Shown here in pieces: positions 7,588-14,743 of a stretch of 64,000 nt of DNA. Position 1 is the first letter of the stretch. The number at the start of each line of letters is the position of its first letter. Origin of the DNA: Jatrophihabitans endophyticus (GTDB taxonomy: Bacteria; Actinomycetota; Actinomycetes; Mycobacteriales; Jatrophihabitantaceae). The stretch is from assembly GCF_900129455.1 (NCBI RefSeq), contig NZ_FQVU01000004.1:124001-188000 (forward strand), in the 5' to 3' direction. Below the pieces are notes generated by a model. The model saw nothing but the letters and a program-made list of their open reading frames with translations, was not told where the DNA came from and made no database searches. A program made the translations under genes and the position numbers.

Positions 7588-8193
7588 GTGTCGGACACGA
7601 CGTGTCACATGTCGATCTCGCTGGACGGTTTCGTGGCCGGGCCGGAGCAGAGCCGCGACAACCCGCTGGGCAAGCGGGGGCAGGAGTTGCACGGCTGGCA
7701 CATCGGCGACCCCCGGGCGACCGAGGCCGACCAGGTCGCGGCCGGCTGGCTCATGCGGCCGCGGGGCGCGTACGTCATGGGGCGCAACATGTTCGGCCCG
7801 GTCCGGGGCGAGTGGGACGAGGACTGGACCGGCTGGTGGGGCGACGAGCCGCCGTACCACGTGCCGGTGTTCGTGCTGACCCACCACGGGCACGACCCGA
7901 TCGAGCTCGCCGGCGGGACGACGTTCCACTTCGTCACCACCGGGTTCGACGCCGCCTACGCCGCCGCGGTCGAGGCCGCCGGTGACGGCGGCGTGGACAT
8001 CGCGGGTGGGGCGTCGACCGTCCGGCAGGCGTTGCGGGCCGGGGTGGTCGACGAGCTCACCCTCGACATCGCGCCCGTGCTGCTCGGGTCGGGGGAGCGC
8101 ATCTTCGACGGCGGCGAGTCCTTCGACTTCGAGCCGGTGGAGGTGCTGCACTCGCCGCTCACCACCCACGTCCGCTACCGCCGTACCGGCTGA
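7588..8193 (+). CDS. RibD C-terminal / dihydrofolate-reductase-like protein
   Basis: A 201-residue protein with the RibD-C/DHFR fold: start MSISLDGFVAGP, the loop YVMGRNMFGP, the strand VFVLTHHG and the nucleotide-binding strand VDIAGGASTVRQALRAGVVDEL. Stand-alone members of this family are NADPH-dependent reductases of unproven substrate; they are not the folate or riboflavin enzyme by default. GTG 7588 is preceded by GGGAGG at proper distance. The gene is convergent with the E1 dehydrogenase gene (24-bp gap). Confidence 0.8.
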   Translation: MSDTTCHMSISLDGFVAGPEQSRDNPLGKRGQELHGWHIGDPRATEADQVAAGWLMRPRGAYVMGRNMFGPVRGEWDEDWTGWWGDEPPYHVPVFVLTHHGHDPIELAGGTTFHFVTTGFDAAYAAAVEAAGDGGVDIAGGASTVRQALRAGVVDELTLDIAPVLLGSGERIFDGGESFDFEPVEVLHSPLTTHVRYRRTG

Positions 8194-8217
8194 GCCCGCC
8201 ACGACGGCGCGGACGCG

Positions 8218-10395
8218 TCAGCGGGCGAGCAGCGTGCGGGCGGCGGTCTCGATCTCGGGCTCGCCGAGCAGGACGAGGTTGGCGGCGTCGCCGAGCGGGA
8301 TGTAACTGTCGCGGCTCGCGACGCGGGCGATCGGGCCGCGGTGACCGGCGTCGACGAGTCCGGCGACGACGCCTTCGCCGACGCCGCCGGACGCCCGGGT
8401 CTCGTCGACGACGAGGACGCGTCTGGTGCTCTCGGCGGCGCGCACGACCTCGGCCATGGGAAGCGGAGCGAGCCAGCGCAGGTCGAGCACGCGGACGCCG
8501 TGACCTTCGCGCGCGAGCCGCGCGGCCACGCGCAGGCTCATTCGGACGCCGTTGCCGAAGGTCACGATCGTGAGGTCGTGCCCGTCGCCGTGCAGGCGCG
8601 GCGTCCCGATCGGCGCGACGTCGGTCGGGGAGTAGCGAGCGAGCCAGCCGCGGTCGCCGGGCTCGTGCAGGTCCTTCTCGTGGTACAGCGCGATCGGCTC
8701 GAGGAACACGCTGACGCGACCGTTCTCGGCCGCGGCCGCCAGGCAGGCGCGCAGCATCGGACCGGCGTCGTCCGGCCGGGACGGGACGGCGACCGTGAGG
8801 CCGGGGACGTCGCGCAGTACGCCGACGGCGTTGTCGTTGTGGAAGTGCCCGCCGAAGCCCTTCTGGTACGCGAGGCCGGCGACGCGCACGACCATCGGGT
8901 TCGTGTACGCGCCGCCGGAGAAGAAGCGCAGTGACCCGGCCTCGCCACGCAGCTGGTCCTCGGCGTTGTGCAGGTAGGCGAGGTACTGGATCTCGGGGAC
9001 GGGCAGCATCCCGCTCAGCCCCAGCCCGAGCGCGAAGCCGAGGATCGACTGCTCGTCCAGCAGGGTGTCGAAGACGCGGGGACTGCCGAACTTTTGCGCA
9101 AGTCCGCGCGTAAGCCCGTACACACCGCCCTTGCGGCCGACGTCCTCACCGAACACGAGCACGTCCTTGCGTGCAGCCATGGCGTCGGTCAGCGCCGCGT
9201 TGATGTTCTGCGCCAGTGTCATCGGGCCGGCGTCCTCGGGCAGCCGGCCGCCGAACGTCGCGACCCGCGTCTCGTGGGACGCCGGGGGGATCGTCGTGCG
9301 GGTCGCCGCCGGGGCCAGCGGTGCCATGGCGGCCGCGGCCGAGTCGAGGGTGGGGGTGTCGGCCAGCTCCTCGGCGATGGCCTCGATGCGCTTCGCGATC
9401 CCGGCGTAACGCTCGCCGAGGCCGACGACGTCCAATCGGCGGCCGAACGCGACGAGCGGGTCGCGCTCGCGCTCGGCGTCGATGGCGGAGCCCACGCGGT
9501 AGGCGGTCTCGACGTCGGTGCCGGCGTGGGCGAGGTAGCGCACGGTGCGCAGGTGCAGCAGCGCGGGGCGGCGGGTGCGCCGCACGGTCTCGGCCGCCTC
9601 GCGCGCCGCGTCGAGCGCGCCGTCGGGGTCGTCGCCGTCCGCCCGCACGTAACGGATGCCCGGACGCTGCGCCGCCTGCTCGACCCAGCCACGCGGCGTC
9701 GGCACCGAGATGCCGATGCCGTTGTCCTCGCAGACGAACAGCAGCGGCAGCGGCAGCCCCTGCGTGACGCAGTAACCGGCCGCGTTGAGGGCACCGGCCG
9801 CCGTCGAGTGGTTCAGGCTGGCGTCGCCGAACGAGCAGAGGACGACGGCGTCGAGGGGCCAGCGGTTCTCGACGCCGATCCGCTTCGCGCGCGCGAGCGA
9901 CAGCGCGACCCCGAGCGCGCGGGGGAGGTGCGAGGCGATGGTGGACGTCTGCGGGATCACCGCCAGCGACTCGTCACCCCACACCTTGTGCCGGCCGCCG
10001 GAGGCGGGGTCGGCCGTGCTCGCCAGCATGCTGAGCAGGACGGCCCGGACGGCGTCGTCCAACGTCCGGCCGGCCTGCAGCGCGCGGGCGAGGAAGAAGC
10101 CGCCCGAGCGGTAGTGCAGCAGGGCGGGGTCGGTGGGCCGCAGCGCCGCGGCGACGTACGCGTTGGACTCGTGACCCGCCGACCCGATCGTGTAGAACCC
10201 GCGGCCGGTCTCGCGCATGCGCCGCGCGTGGATGTCGAGCAGCCGGCTCGCCGCCATCGCGTCGAAGAGGTCGAGCGTGCCGCGGTCGACCGACGACGTG
10301 TCGGCCCCCGACCCGATCGCGTCGAGCTGCGCGTGGACGCGGCGGTCGAGCTCGTCGTGCGGGGTGGAGCCGGTCGTCGTCACCCCGCCGATCAT
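8218..10395 (-). CDS. Fused E1 alpha-beta 2-oxoacid dehydrogenase component
   Basis: A 725-residue fusion. Residues 1-370 are an E1 alpha subunit with the thiamine-diphosphate motif GDA...N (FGDASLNHSTAAGALN) and the HYRSGGF entry region; residues about 380-725 are an E1 beta subunit (FGEDVGRKGGVYGLT, DEQSILGFALGLGLSG, VVDETRASGGVGEGV). Together they would decarboxylate a 2-oxoacid and acylate a lipoyl domain, as in pyruvate or branched-chain dehydrogenases. No E2 or E3 gene is in the window, so the partner must be elsewhere. The gene is divergent from a MarR gene whose operator lies between them. Confidence 0.85.
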   Translation of the reverse strand: MIGGVTTTGSTPHDELDRRVHAQLDAIGSGADTSSVDRGTLDLFDAMAASRLLDIHARRMRETGRGFYTIGSAGHESNAYVAAALRPTDPALLHYRSGGFFLARALQAGRTLDDAVRAVLLSMLASTADPASGGRHKVWGDESLAVIPQTSTIASHLPRALGVALSLARAKRIGVENRWPLDAVVLCSFGDASLNHSTAAGALNAAGYCVTQGLPLPLLFVCEDNGIGISVPTPRGWVEQAAQRPGIRYVRADGDDPDGALDAAREAAETVRRTRRPALLHLRTVRYLAHAGTDVETAYRVGSAIDAERERDPLVAFGRRLDVVGLGERYAGIAKRIEAIAEELADTPTLDSAAAAMAPLAPAATRTTIPPASHETRVATFGGRLPEDAGPMTLAQNINAALTDAMAARKDVLVFGEDVGRKGGVYGLTRGLAQKFGSPRVFDTLLDEQSILGFALGLGLSGMLPVPEIQYLAYLHNAEDQLRGEAGSLRFFSGGAYTNPMVVRVAGLAYQKGFGGHFHNDNAVGVLRDVPGLTVAVPSRPDDAGPMLRACLAAAAENGRVSVFLEPIALYHEKDLHEPGDRGWLARYSPTDVAPIGTPRLHGDGHDLTIVTFGNGVRMSLRVAARLAREGHGVRVLDLRWLAPLPMAEVVRAAESTRRVLVVDETRASGGVGEGVVAGLVDAGHRGPIARVASRDSYIPLGDAANLVLLGEPEIETAARTLLAR

Positions 10396-10437
10396 GCCCG
10401 CCGAGTCCGCCCGCGGCGAGGAGGCGGTCGGATCGGG

Positions 10438-10471
10438 TGGCGAGATACATAAGCGAGTTATATAATCGCTT
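10438..10471 (+). promoter_or_regulatory. Leaderless promoter and MarR operator
   Basis: TATAAT (10461-10466) is a perfect -10 box ending six bases before ATG 10473; a weak -35 (TGGCGA, 10438-10443) is 17 bp upstream. The inverted repeat AAGCGA-N9-TCGCTT (10451-10471) covers the -10 box and start site, so a bound dimer would block transcription. The AT-rich patch stands out in this GC-rich DNA and also lies in the upstream region of the divergent E1 gene. Confidence 0.65.
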
Positions 10472-10472
10472 T

Positions 10473-10919
10473 ATGAGCTTGCGACTGACGGACGTCCGCG
10501 CGCTCGCGGCGGGCATCGAGCGCCTCACGATCTGGCTCCGACGGCAGACGCCGACCGAGGTCAGCTCGACCACGCTCACCGCCCTGGACCGGCTCCGTCG
10601 GGAGGGGCCGCTGCGCGTGTCGGAACTCGCCGCTCGTGAGGCCATGACCCAGCCGGGGGTGACGATCCTGGTCAACCGGCTGTCCGACGCCGGGCACGCC
10701 GAGCGACTGCCCGACCCCACCGACCGGCGCGCCACCCTCGTCCGGATCACCGCCGCCGGCGAGGACGTCCTGACGCGGCGCGAAGCCGCCCGCGCCGAGG
10801 TGCTGCGCGCCCGGCTCGCCGAGCTCAGCGACACCGACCGGACCCTGCTCACCGCCGCCCTGCCCGCCATCGAGCGGCTGGTGGCCACCGGCAACGAGGA
10901 ATCGAGGAAGACCGACTGA
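10473..10919 (+). CDS. MarR-family transcriptional regulator
   Basis: A 148-residue winged-helix protein: LRVSELAAREAMTQPGVTILVNRL is the helix-turn-helix, LPDPTDRRATLVRITAAG the wing with the conserved DRR. The start at ATG 10473 fits the leaderless promoter; an upstream frame-open start would read through the operator. Its TGA overlaps the ATG of the MFS gene (10917-10921), so the two are translated together and the regulator probably controls that transporter and possibly the divergent E1 gene. Confidence 0.85.
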   Translation: MSLRLTDVRALAAGIERLTIWLRRQTPTEVSSTTLTALDRLRREGPLRVSELAAREAMTQPGVTILVNRLSDAGHAERLPDPTDRRATLVRITAAGEDVLTRREAARAEVLRARLAELSDTDRTLLTAALPAIERLVATGNEESRKTD

Positions 10920-12202
10920 TGAGTGCCCACGCACACCACGACAGCGCTGCGACCGGCAGCCCGTTCCGCCAGCCCAAGGCGGTCTGGGCGGTGGCGTTCG
11001 CCTGCGTCATCTCCTTCATGGGCATCGGGCTGGTCGACCCGATCCTGCCGTCGCTGCGCGAGCAGCTCGGCGCCACGACCGACCAGATCTCGCTGCTCTT
11101 CACGAGCTACCTCGTCGTCACCGCGGTGGCGATGCTGGTGACCGGGTGGGTGTCGAGCCGGCTCGGCGCCAAGCGCACGCTCATCGCGGGTCTCGTCCTG
11201 ATCGTCATCTTCGCCGCCGCGGCCGGGGCATCCGGCTCGATCGACGGCATCGTCGGCTTCCGGGCCGGCTGGGGTCTCGGCAACGCGCTGTTCATCGCCA
11301 CCTCGCTGGCCGTCATCGTCGGCTCGGCGTCGGGCGGGTTCGCCGGCGCGATCATCCTCTACGAGACCGCCCTCGGCATCGGCATCGCGCTCGGCCCGCT
11401 GGTCGGCGGCGAGCTCGGCTCGATCAGCTGGCGCGGCCCGTTCTTCGGCGTCTCCGTCCTCATGGCGATCGCGCTCGTCGCGACCGTGTTCCTGCTGCCG
11501 ACCCAGCCGACACCTGCGCGCCGCGAGCGGATCACCGAGCCGATCCGCGCGCTGCGGCACCGCAGCCTCGCGACCACCAGCGTCGTCGGCCTGCTCTACA
11601 ACTGGGGCTTCTTCACCCTGCTCGGCTACTCGCCGTTCCTGATGGGTGACCTCTCGCCGCAGCAGCTGGGCCTCGTCTTCTGCGGGTGGGGCATCCTCGT
11701 CGCCGCGTTCGCGGTGTGGGGCGCGCCGTGGCTCAAGGCGCGCTTCGGCACGGCCCGCACGCTCTACGGCAACTTCGTGCTCATGGCCGCGGACCTCGCC
11801 GTCATCGGCATCTGGTCGGACCGGCCGACGGTCATCATCGTGGCCGTCATCGTCGCCGGCATCTTCATCGGCGTGAACAACACGCTCGTCACCACCGCGG
11901 TCATGAGCATCGCGCCGGTCGAGCGGCCCGTCGCCTCGGCGACCTACGGTTTCGTCCGCTTCATCGGCGGCGGTCTCGCGCCGTTCTTCGCCGCCAAGCT
12001 CGTCACCGCGTTCAACACGCACGTGCCGTTCCTGTTGGGTGCCGGCACCGTCCTGCTCGCCGCGATCGTCCTCGCCACCGTGCACCGCGCGCTCGCCGCG
12101 GCCGACCGGGGCGAGACGCCGCAGCCCGAGCTCGACGACCTCGACACCGCCGAGCGCGTCGAGGCCGACCGCGTCGGCGCCGGGATCGGCAACACCGACT
12201 GA
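10919..12202 (+). CDS. MFS transporter (DHA1-like)
   Basis: A 427-residue, 12-helix major-facilitator protein. Helix 1 reads ISFMGIGLVDPILPSL, and motif A is seen as GWVSSRLGAKRT between helices 2 and 3. Similar proteins export drugs or small metabolites by proton antiport. The C-terminal 25 residues are acidic and cytoplasmic. It overlaps the MarR gene by three bases, which suggests a ligand-induced efflux operon. Confidence 0.85.
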   Translation: MSAHAHHDSAATGSPFRQPKAVWAVAFACVISFMGIGLVDPILPSLREQLGATTDQISLLFTSYLVVTAVAMLVTGWVSSRLGAKRTLIAGLVLIVIFAAAAGASGSIDGIVGFRAGWGLGNALFIATSLAVIVGSASGGFAGAIILYETALGIGIALGPLVGGELGSISWRGPFFGVSVLMAIALVATVFLLPTQPTPARRERITEPIRALRHRSLATTSVVGLLYNWGFFTLLGYSPFLMGDLSPQQLGLVFCGWGILVAAFAVWGAPWLKARFGTARTLYGNFVLMAADLAVIGIWSDRPTVIIVAVIVAGIFIGVNNTLVTTAVMSIAPVERPVASATYGFVRFIGGGLAPFFAAKLVTAFNTHVPFLLGAGTVLLAAIVLATVHRALAAADRGETPQPELDDLDTAERVEADRVGAGIGNTD

Positions 12203-12225
12203 GCCGGACGGGCCCTCGACGGGTG

Positions 12226-12271
12226 GATCTTCAGGCGACGCGAGCGTTCGAGGTCGTGGTGCCTGAAGATC
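12226..12271. terminator. Hairpin between convergent genes
   Basis: An 11-bp perfect inverted repeat, GATCTTCAGGC (12226-12236) with GCCTGAAGATC (12261-12271), around a 24-nt loop. It sits in the 81-bp gap between the convergent MFS and DoxX-like genes and could end both transcripts; there is no U-tract. Confidence 0.5.
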
Positions 12272-12283
12272 GCGGGGCGGCGA

Positions 12284-12655
12284 TCAGGCGTCGCGGTAGA
12301 CGCGCCAGGCCCAGACGATGAGCGGGGCCTGCAGCGGCAGCCGCAGCAGCGTGCCGGTGCGGTAGGCGGGGGAGTCGCTGCGCCGGGCGTCCAGGGCCAT
12401 CTTGACGTTGCCGGGCAGGACGCCGACGAAGAGCGCCGCCGCGGCGAGCGCTCCCCAGCGTCGGGTGGCCGGCACGAGGACGGCGGCGCCGACGCTCAAC
12501 TCGAGCGCGCCCGAGCCGATCGTCCAGGTGCGGGCTGTTCCGGGCAGGGCGTCGGGGATCATCGCGTCGAAGATGCCCGGCACGGCGAAATGGGTGGCAC
12601 CGGCACCGGCGAGCAGGCCGGCCAACGCGGTCGCGCGGGTGCGGGTGACGTCCAC
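12284..12655 (-). CDS. DoxX-like small membrane protein
   Basis: A 123-residue protein with four hydrophobic segments (LAGLLAGAGATHF, IGSGALELSVGAAVLV, ALAAAALFVGVLPG and LIVWAWRVY). The order and the GNVKMALD loop resemble DoxX-family proteins, inner-membrane proteins linked in some bacteria to redox stress and thiol homeostasis. Function here is not shown. It starts with GTG at 12655, divergent from the kinase gene. Confidence 0.65.
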   Translation of the reverse strand: MDVTRTRATALAGLLAGAGATHFAVPGIFDAMIPDALPGTARTWTIGSGALELSVGAAVLVPATRRWGALAAAALFVGVLPGNVKMALDARRSDSPAYRTGTLLRLPLQAPLIVWAWRVYRDA

Positions 12656-12747
12656 GTCGCCAGCTTCTCACGATCCGGACGAACCCGCCGGGGCAGGACG
12701 GCCCGCGTTGCTACGCTCGCAAGGATGACGCAGGGGAGGTGACGGCC

Positions 12748-14703
12748 GTGGCGCGAACGCGCCGGTCCCAGGCTGCCCACCACGACCTCTTCCCGGGTTT
12801 CGCCGATGTCACCGAGGTCGGCGCGGGGGCGATCGCCACCGTGTACTCGGCCCGCGAGACCGCCACCGATCGCCAGGTCGCGCTCAAGCTGCTCGCCGTG
12901 CGCGACGCCTCCCCGCAGACGCTCGAGACGTTCGAGCGCGAGGCCGCGGTGCTGGGCGCGCTGAGCGCGCACCCGAACATCGTCACCCTGCTCCGGACGA
13001 TGCGGACGCCCGACAACCGTCCGGTGCTCGTGCTCGAGCTCTGCGACGGCTCCGTCGGCGACCGCCACCGGCCGGGCTACGGCCTGCCGGTGCGCGACGT
13101 CGTCGCGCTGGGCGGCAAGATCGCCGGCGCGCTCGAGACCGCTCACCGCGCCGGCGTCCTGCACCGCGACGTCAAGCCGCAGAACATCCTCGTCACCCGC
13201 TTCGGCGAGCCCGCACTCGCGGACTTCGGCGTGGCGCGGTTGCAGTCGTCCACCCAGCTGACGAACGGCCTGTTCGACTTCACGACGCTGCACGTCGCGC
13301 CGGAACTGCTCGAAGGCGGCCCGGCCGGCCCTGCCACCGACGTCTACGAGCTGGCCTCGACGATGTACCAGCTCGTCGCCGGCTGGTCGGCGTTCCGGGC
13401 GTTCGAGGGGGAGGCGCCGGCGTCGGTGATCCTGCGCATCCTGCGCGACCCCGTGCGTCCGCTCGCCGAGAACCGCGCGCCGACGGCGCTGTCGGACCTG
13501 CTGATCCGCGCGATGGCCAAGCGGCCCGAGCAGCGACCGGCCAGCGCAGCGGAGTTCGCGAGCGCGCTGACCGAGGTCGAGGCCGCCTACGGCTGGCCGC
13601 GCACCGTCGCCGTGGTGGGTGCCGCCGCCGATCCCGCGGACGCGCGCAGCTTCGCCTCGCTGCCCGACGGCCTGCCGCCGCAGCCCGCCCCGGTCGTCCC
13701 CGTGAGCACGGCCGACTGGTCGGCGCCGACGCTCACCCAGCACGCGGGTGACGCCGCTCCCGAGCCGACGCCCCCGCCGGCCGAGGTGACGGTGCGGCGC
13801 TCGACGCTGCCGGGTGTGCCGCCCGCGGCGCCGCCGCCGGGGGTGCCGCCCGTGGTGCCGCCGCCCGGCGAGCCGCCGGCGGTACCGACGCCGGAGCCGG
13901 TCGTACCGACGCCGGAGCCGGTCGTGCCGACGCCGGAGCCGGTCGTGCCGACGCCGGAGCCGGTCGTGCCGACGCCGGAGCCGGTCGTGCCGACGCCGGA
14001 GCCGGTCGTGCCGACCCCCACGCCGGAGCCGCCGCCCGTGGAGCCCACGCCCGAGCCCACCCCCGAGCCGGGACCCCCGTCCGCCGCGCACAGCCCCGGC
14101 GTGCCGGCCGCCGAGCAGACGGTGCGTCGCTCGGCGCTGGCCGCACCGGCGACGGCGCGGCACGCGGCGCCGCCGACCGACGAGCCGTCCACCCGGCAAC
14201 CGGCCGCGGAGGAGACGGTGTCGCGCAGCTCGTTGCGCCACCTCGCCGTCGCCCCGGCACCCACGCCGGGCACGCAGGAGACGGTGTTCCGCTCGTCCCT
14301 CGACGGGTCGCGGGCGTTCCCGCCGCCCGCCGCGACTCCACCGCCGGTCGCGACTCCGCTGCCGGTCGCAGCGGCCACGCATCCCGACCTCGCCCTCGAC
14401 CCCGCCGCACTGCGGCGGCGCGTCACCATCCGAGCCGGCTCGGCGTCTTTGCAGGTGGACGAGCAGCGGCTCGTGCTGCGCTCGTGGCTGCGTCGCAGCG
14501 AGATCGCGTGGGCGGACGTCACCGGGTTCGAGACCCGTCACGAGGGCGTCGGGGCGCAGGGCAGCGGTGGTCACCTCGTCGCGCTCACCCGCACCGGGCC
14601 GGTCGAGCTGCCCGCCACCCGCCGCTCGATGGCCGACCTGCGCTACATGCAGGCCCTGCTCGAGGCCTACCGGCAGCGCGCGCAGTCCGGCGTGCGGCTG
14701 TAG
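12748..14703 (+). CDS. Serine/threonine protein kinase with repeat-rich tail and C-terminal PH-like domain
   Basis: A 651-residue kinase. Residues 15-275 form a Hanks-type domain: glycine loop GAGAIATVY (25-33), Lys47 in VALKLL, catalytic HRDVKPQN (139-146), DFG (159-161) and an APE motif. Residues 280-560 are Pro/Thr-rich and probably disordered, with six tandem TPEPVVP units and four TVxRSxL motifs. Residues about 565-650 look like a bacterial PH-type domain (VTIRAGSASLQVDEQRL). No membrane helix is present, so it should be cytosolic, unlike PASTA kinases. GTG 12748 is chosen for the GGGGAGG eight bases upstream. It faces the MoxR/DUF58/transglutaminase genes tail to tail. Confidence 0.85.
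   Translation: MARTRRSQAAHHDLFPGFADVTEVGAGAIATVYSARETATDRQVALKLLAVRDASPQTLETFEREAAVLGALSAHPNIVTLLRTMRTPDNRPVLVLELCDGSVGDRHRPGYGLPVRDVVALGGKIAGALETAHRAGVLHRDVKPQNILVTRFGEPALADFGVARLQSSTQLTNGLFDFTTLHVAPELLEGGPAGPATDVYELASTMYQLVAGWSAFRAFEGEAPASVILRILRDPVRPLAENRAPTALSDLLIRAMAKRPEQRPASAAEFASALTEVEAAYGWPRTVAVVGAAADPADARSFASLPDGLPPQPAPVVPVSTADWSAPTLTQHAGDAAPEPTPPPAEVTVRRSTLPGVPPAAPPPGVPPVVPPPGEPPAVPTPEPVVPTPEPVVPTPEPVVPTPEPVVPTPEPVVPTPEPVVPTPTPEPPPVEPTPEPTPEPGPPSAAHSPGVPAAEQTVRRSALAAPATARHAAPPTDEPSTRQPAAEETVSRSSLRHLAVAPAPTPGTQETVFRSSLDGSRAFPPPAATPPPVATPLPVAAATHPDLALDPAALRRRVTIRAGSASLQVDEQRLVLRSWLRRSEIAWADVTGFETRHEGVGAQGSGGHLVALTRTGPVELPATRRSMADLRYMQALLEAYRQRAQSGVRL
13884..14009 (+). repeat. Six tandem 21-bp coding repeats
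   Basis: Six near-identical 21-bp units (ACC/GCC-GACGCCGGAGCC-...) encode VPTPEPV repeats in the kinase linker; a seventh, altered unit follows. The units differ by one base at their first position only, so expansion is recent and copy number may vary between strains. Confidence 0.9.
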
Positions 14704-14743
14704 CCGACCCCGACCCCGACCCCGACGCCGGCCTCGCGCCGTG

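Noticed and set aside
13884-14009. Possible CRISPR array
   Set aside because: The 21-bp units are directly adjacent without spacers and in frame with the kinase; they encode VPTPEPV repeats. No cas genes are present.
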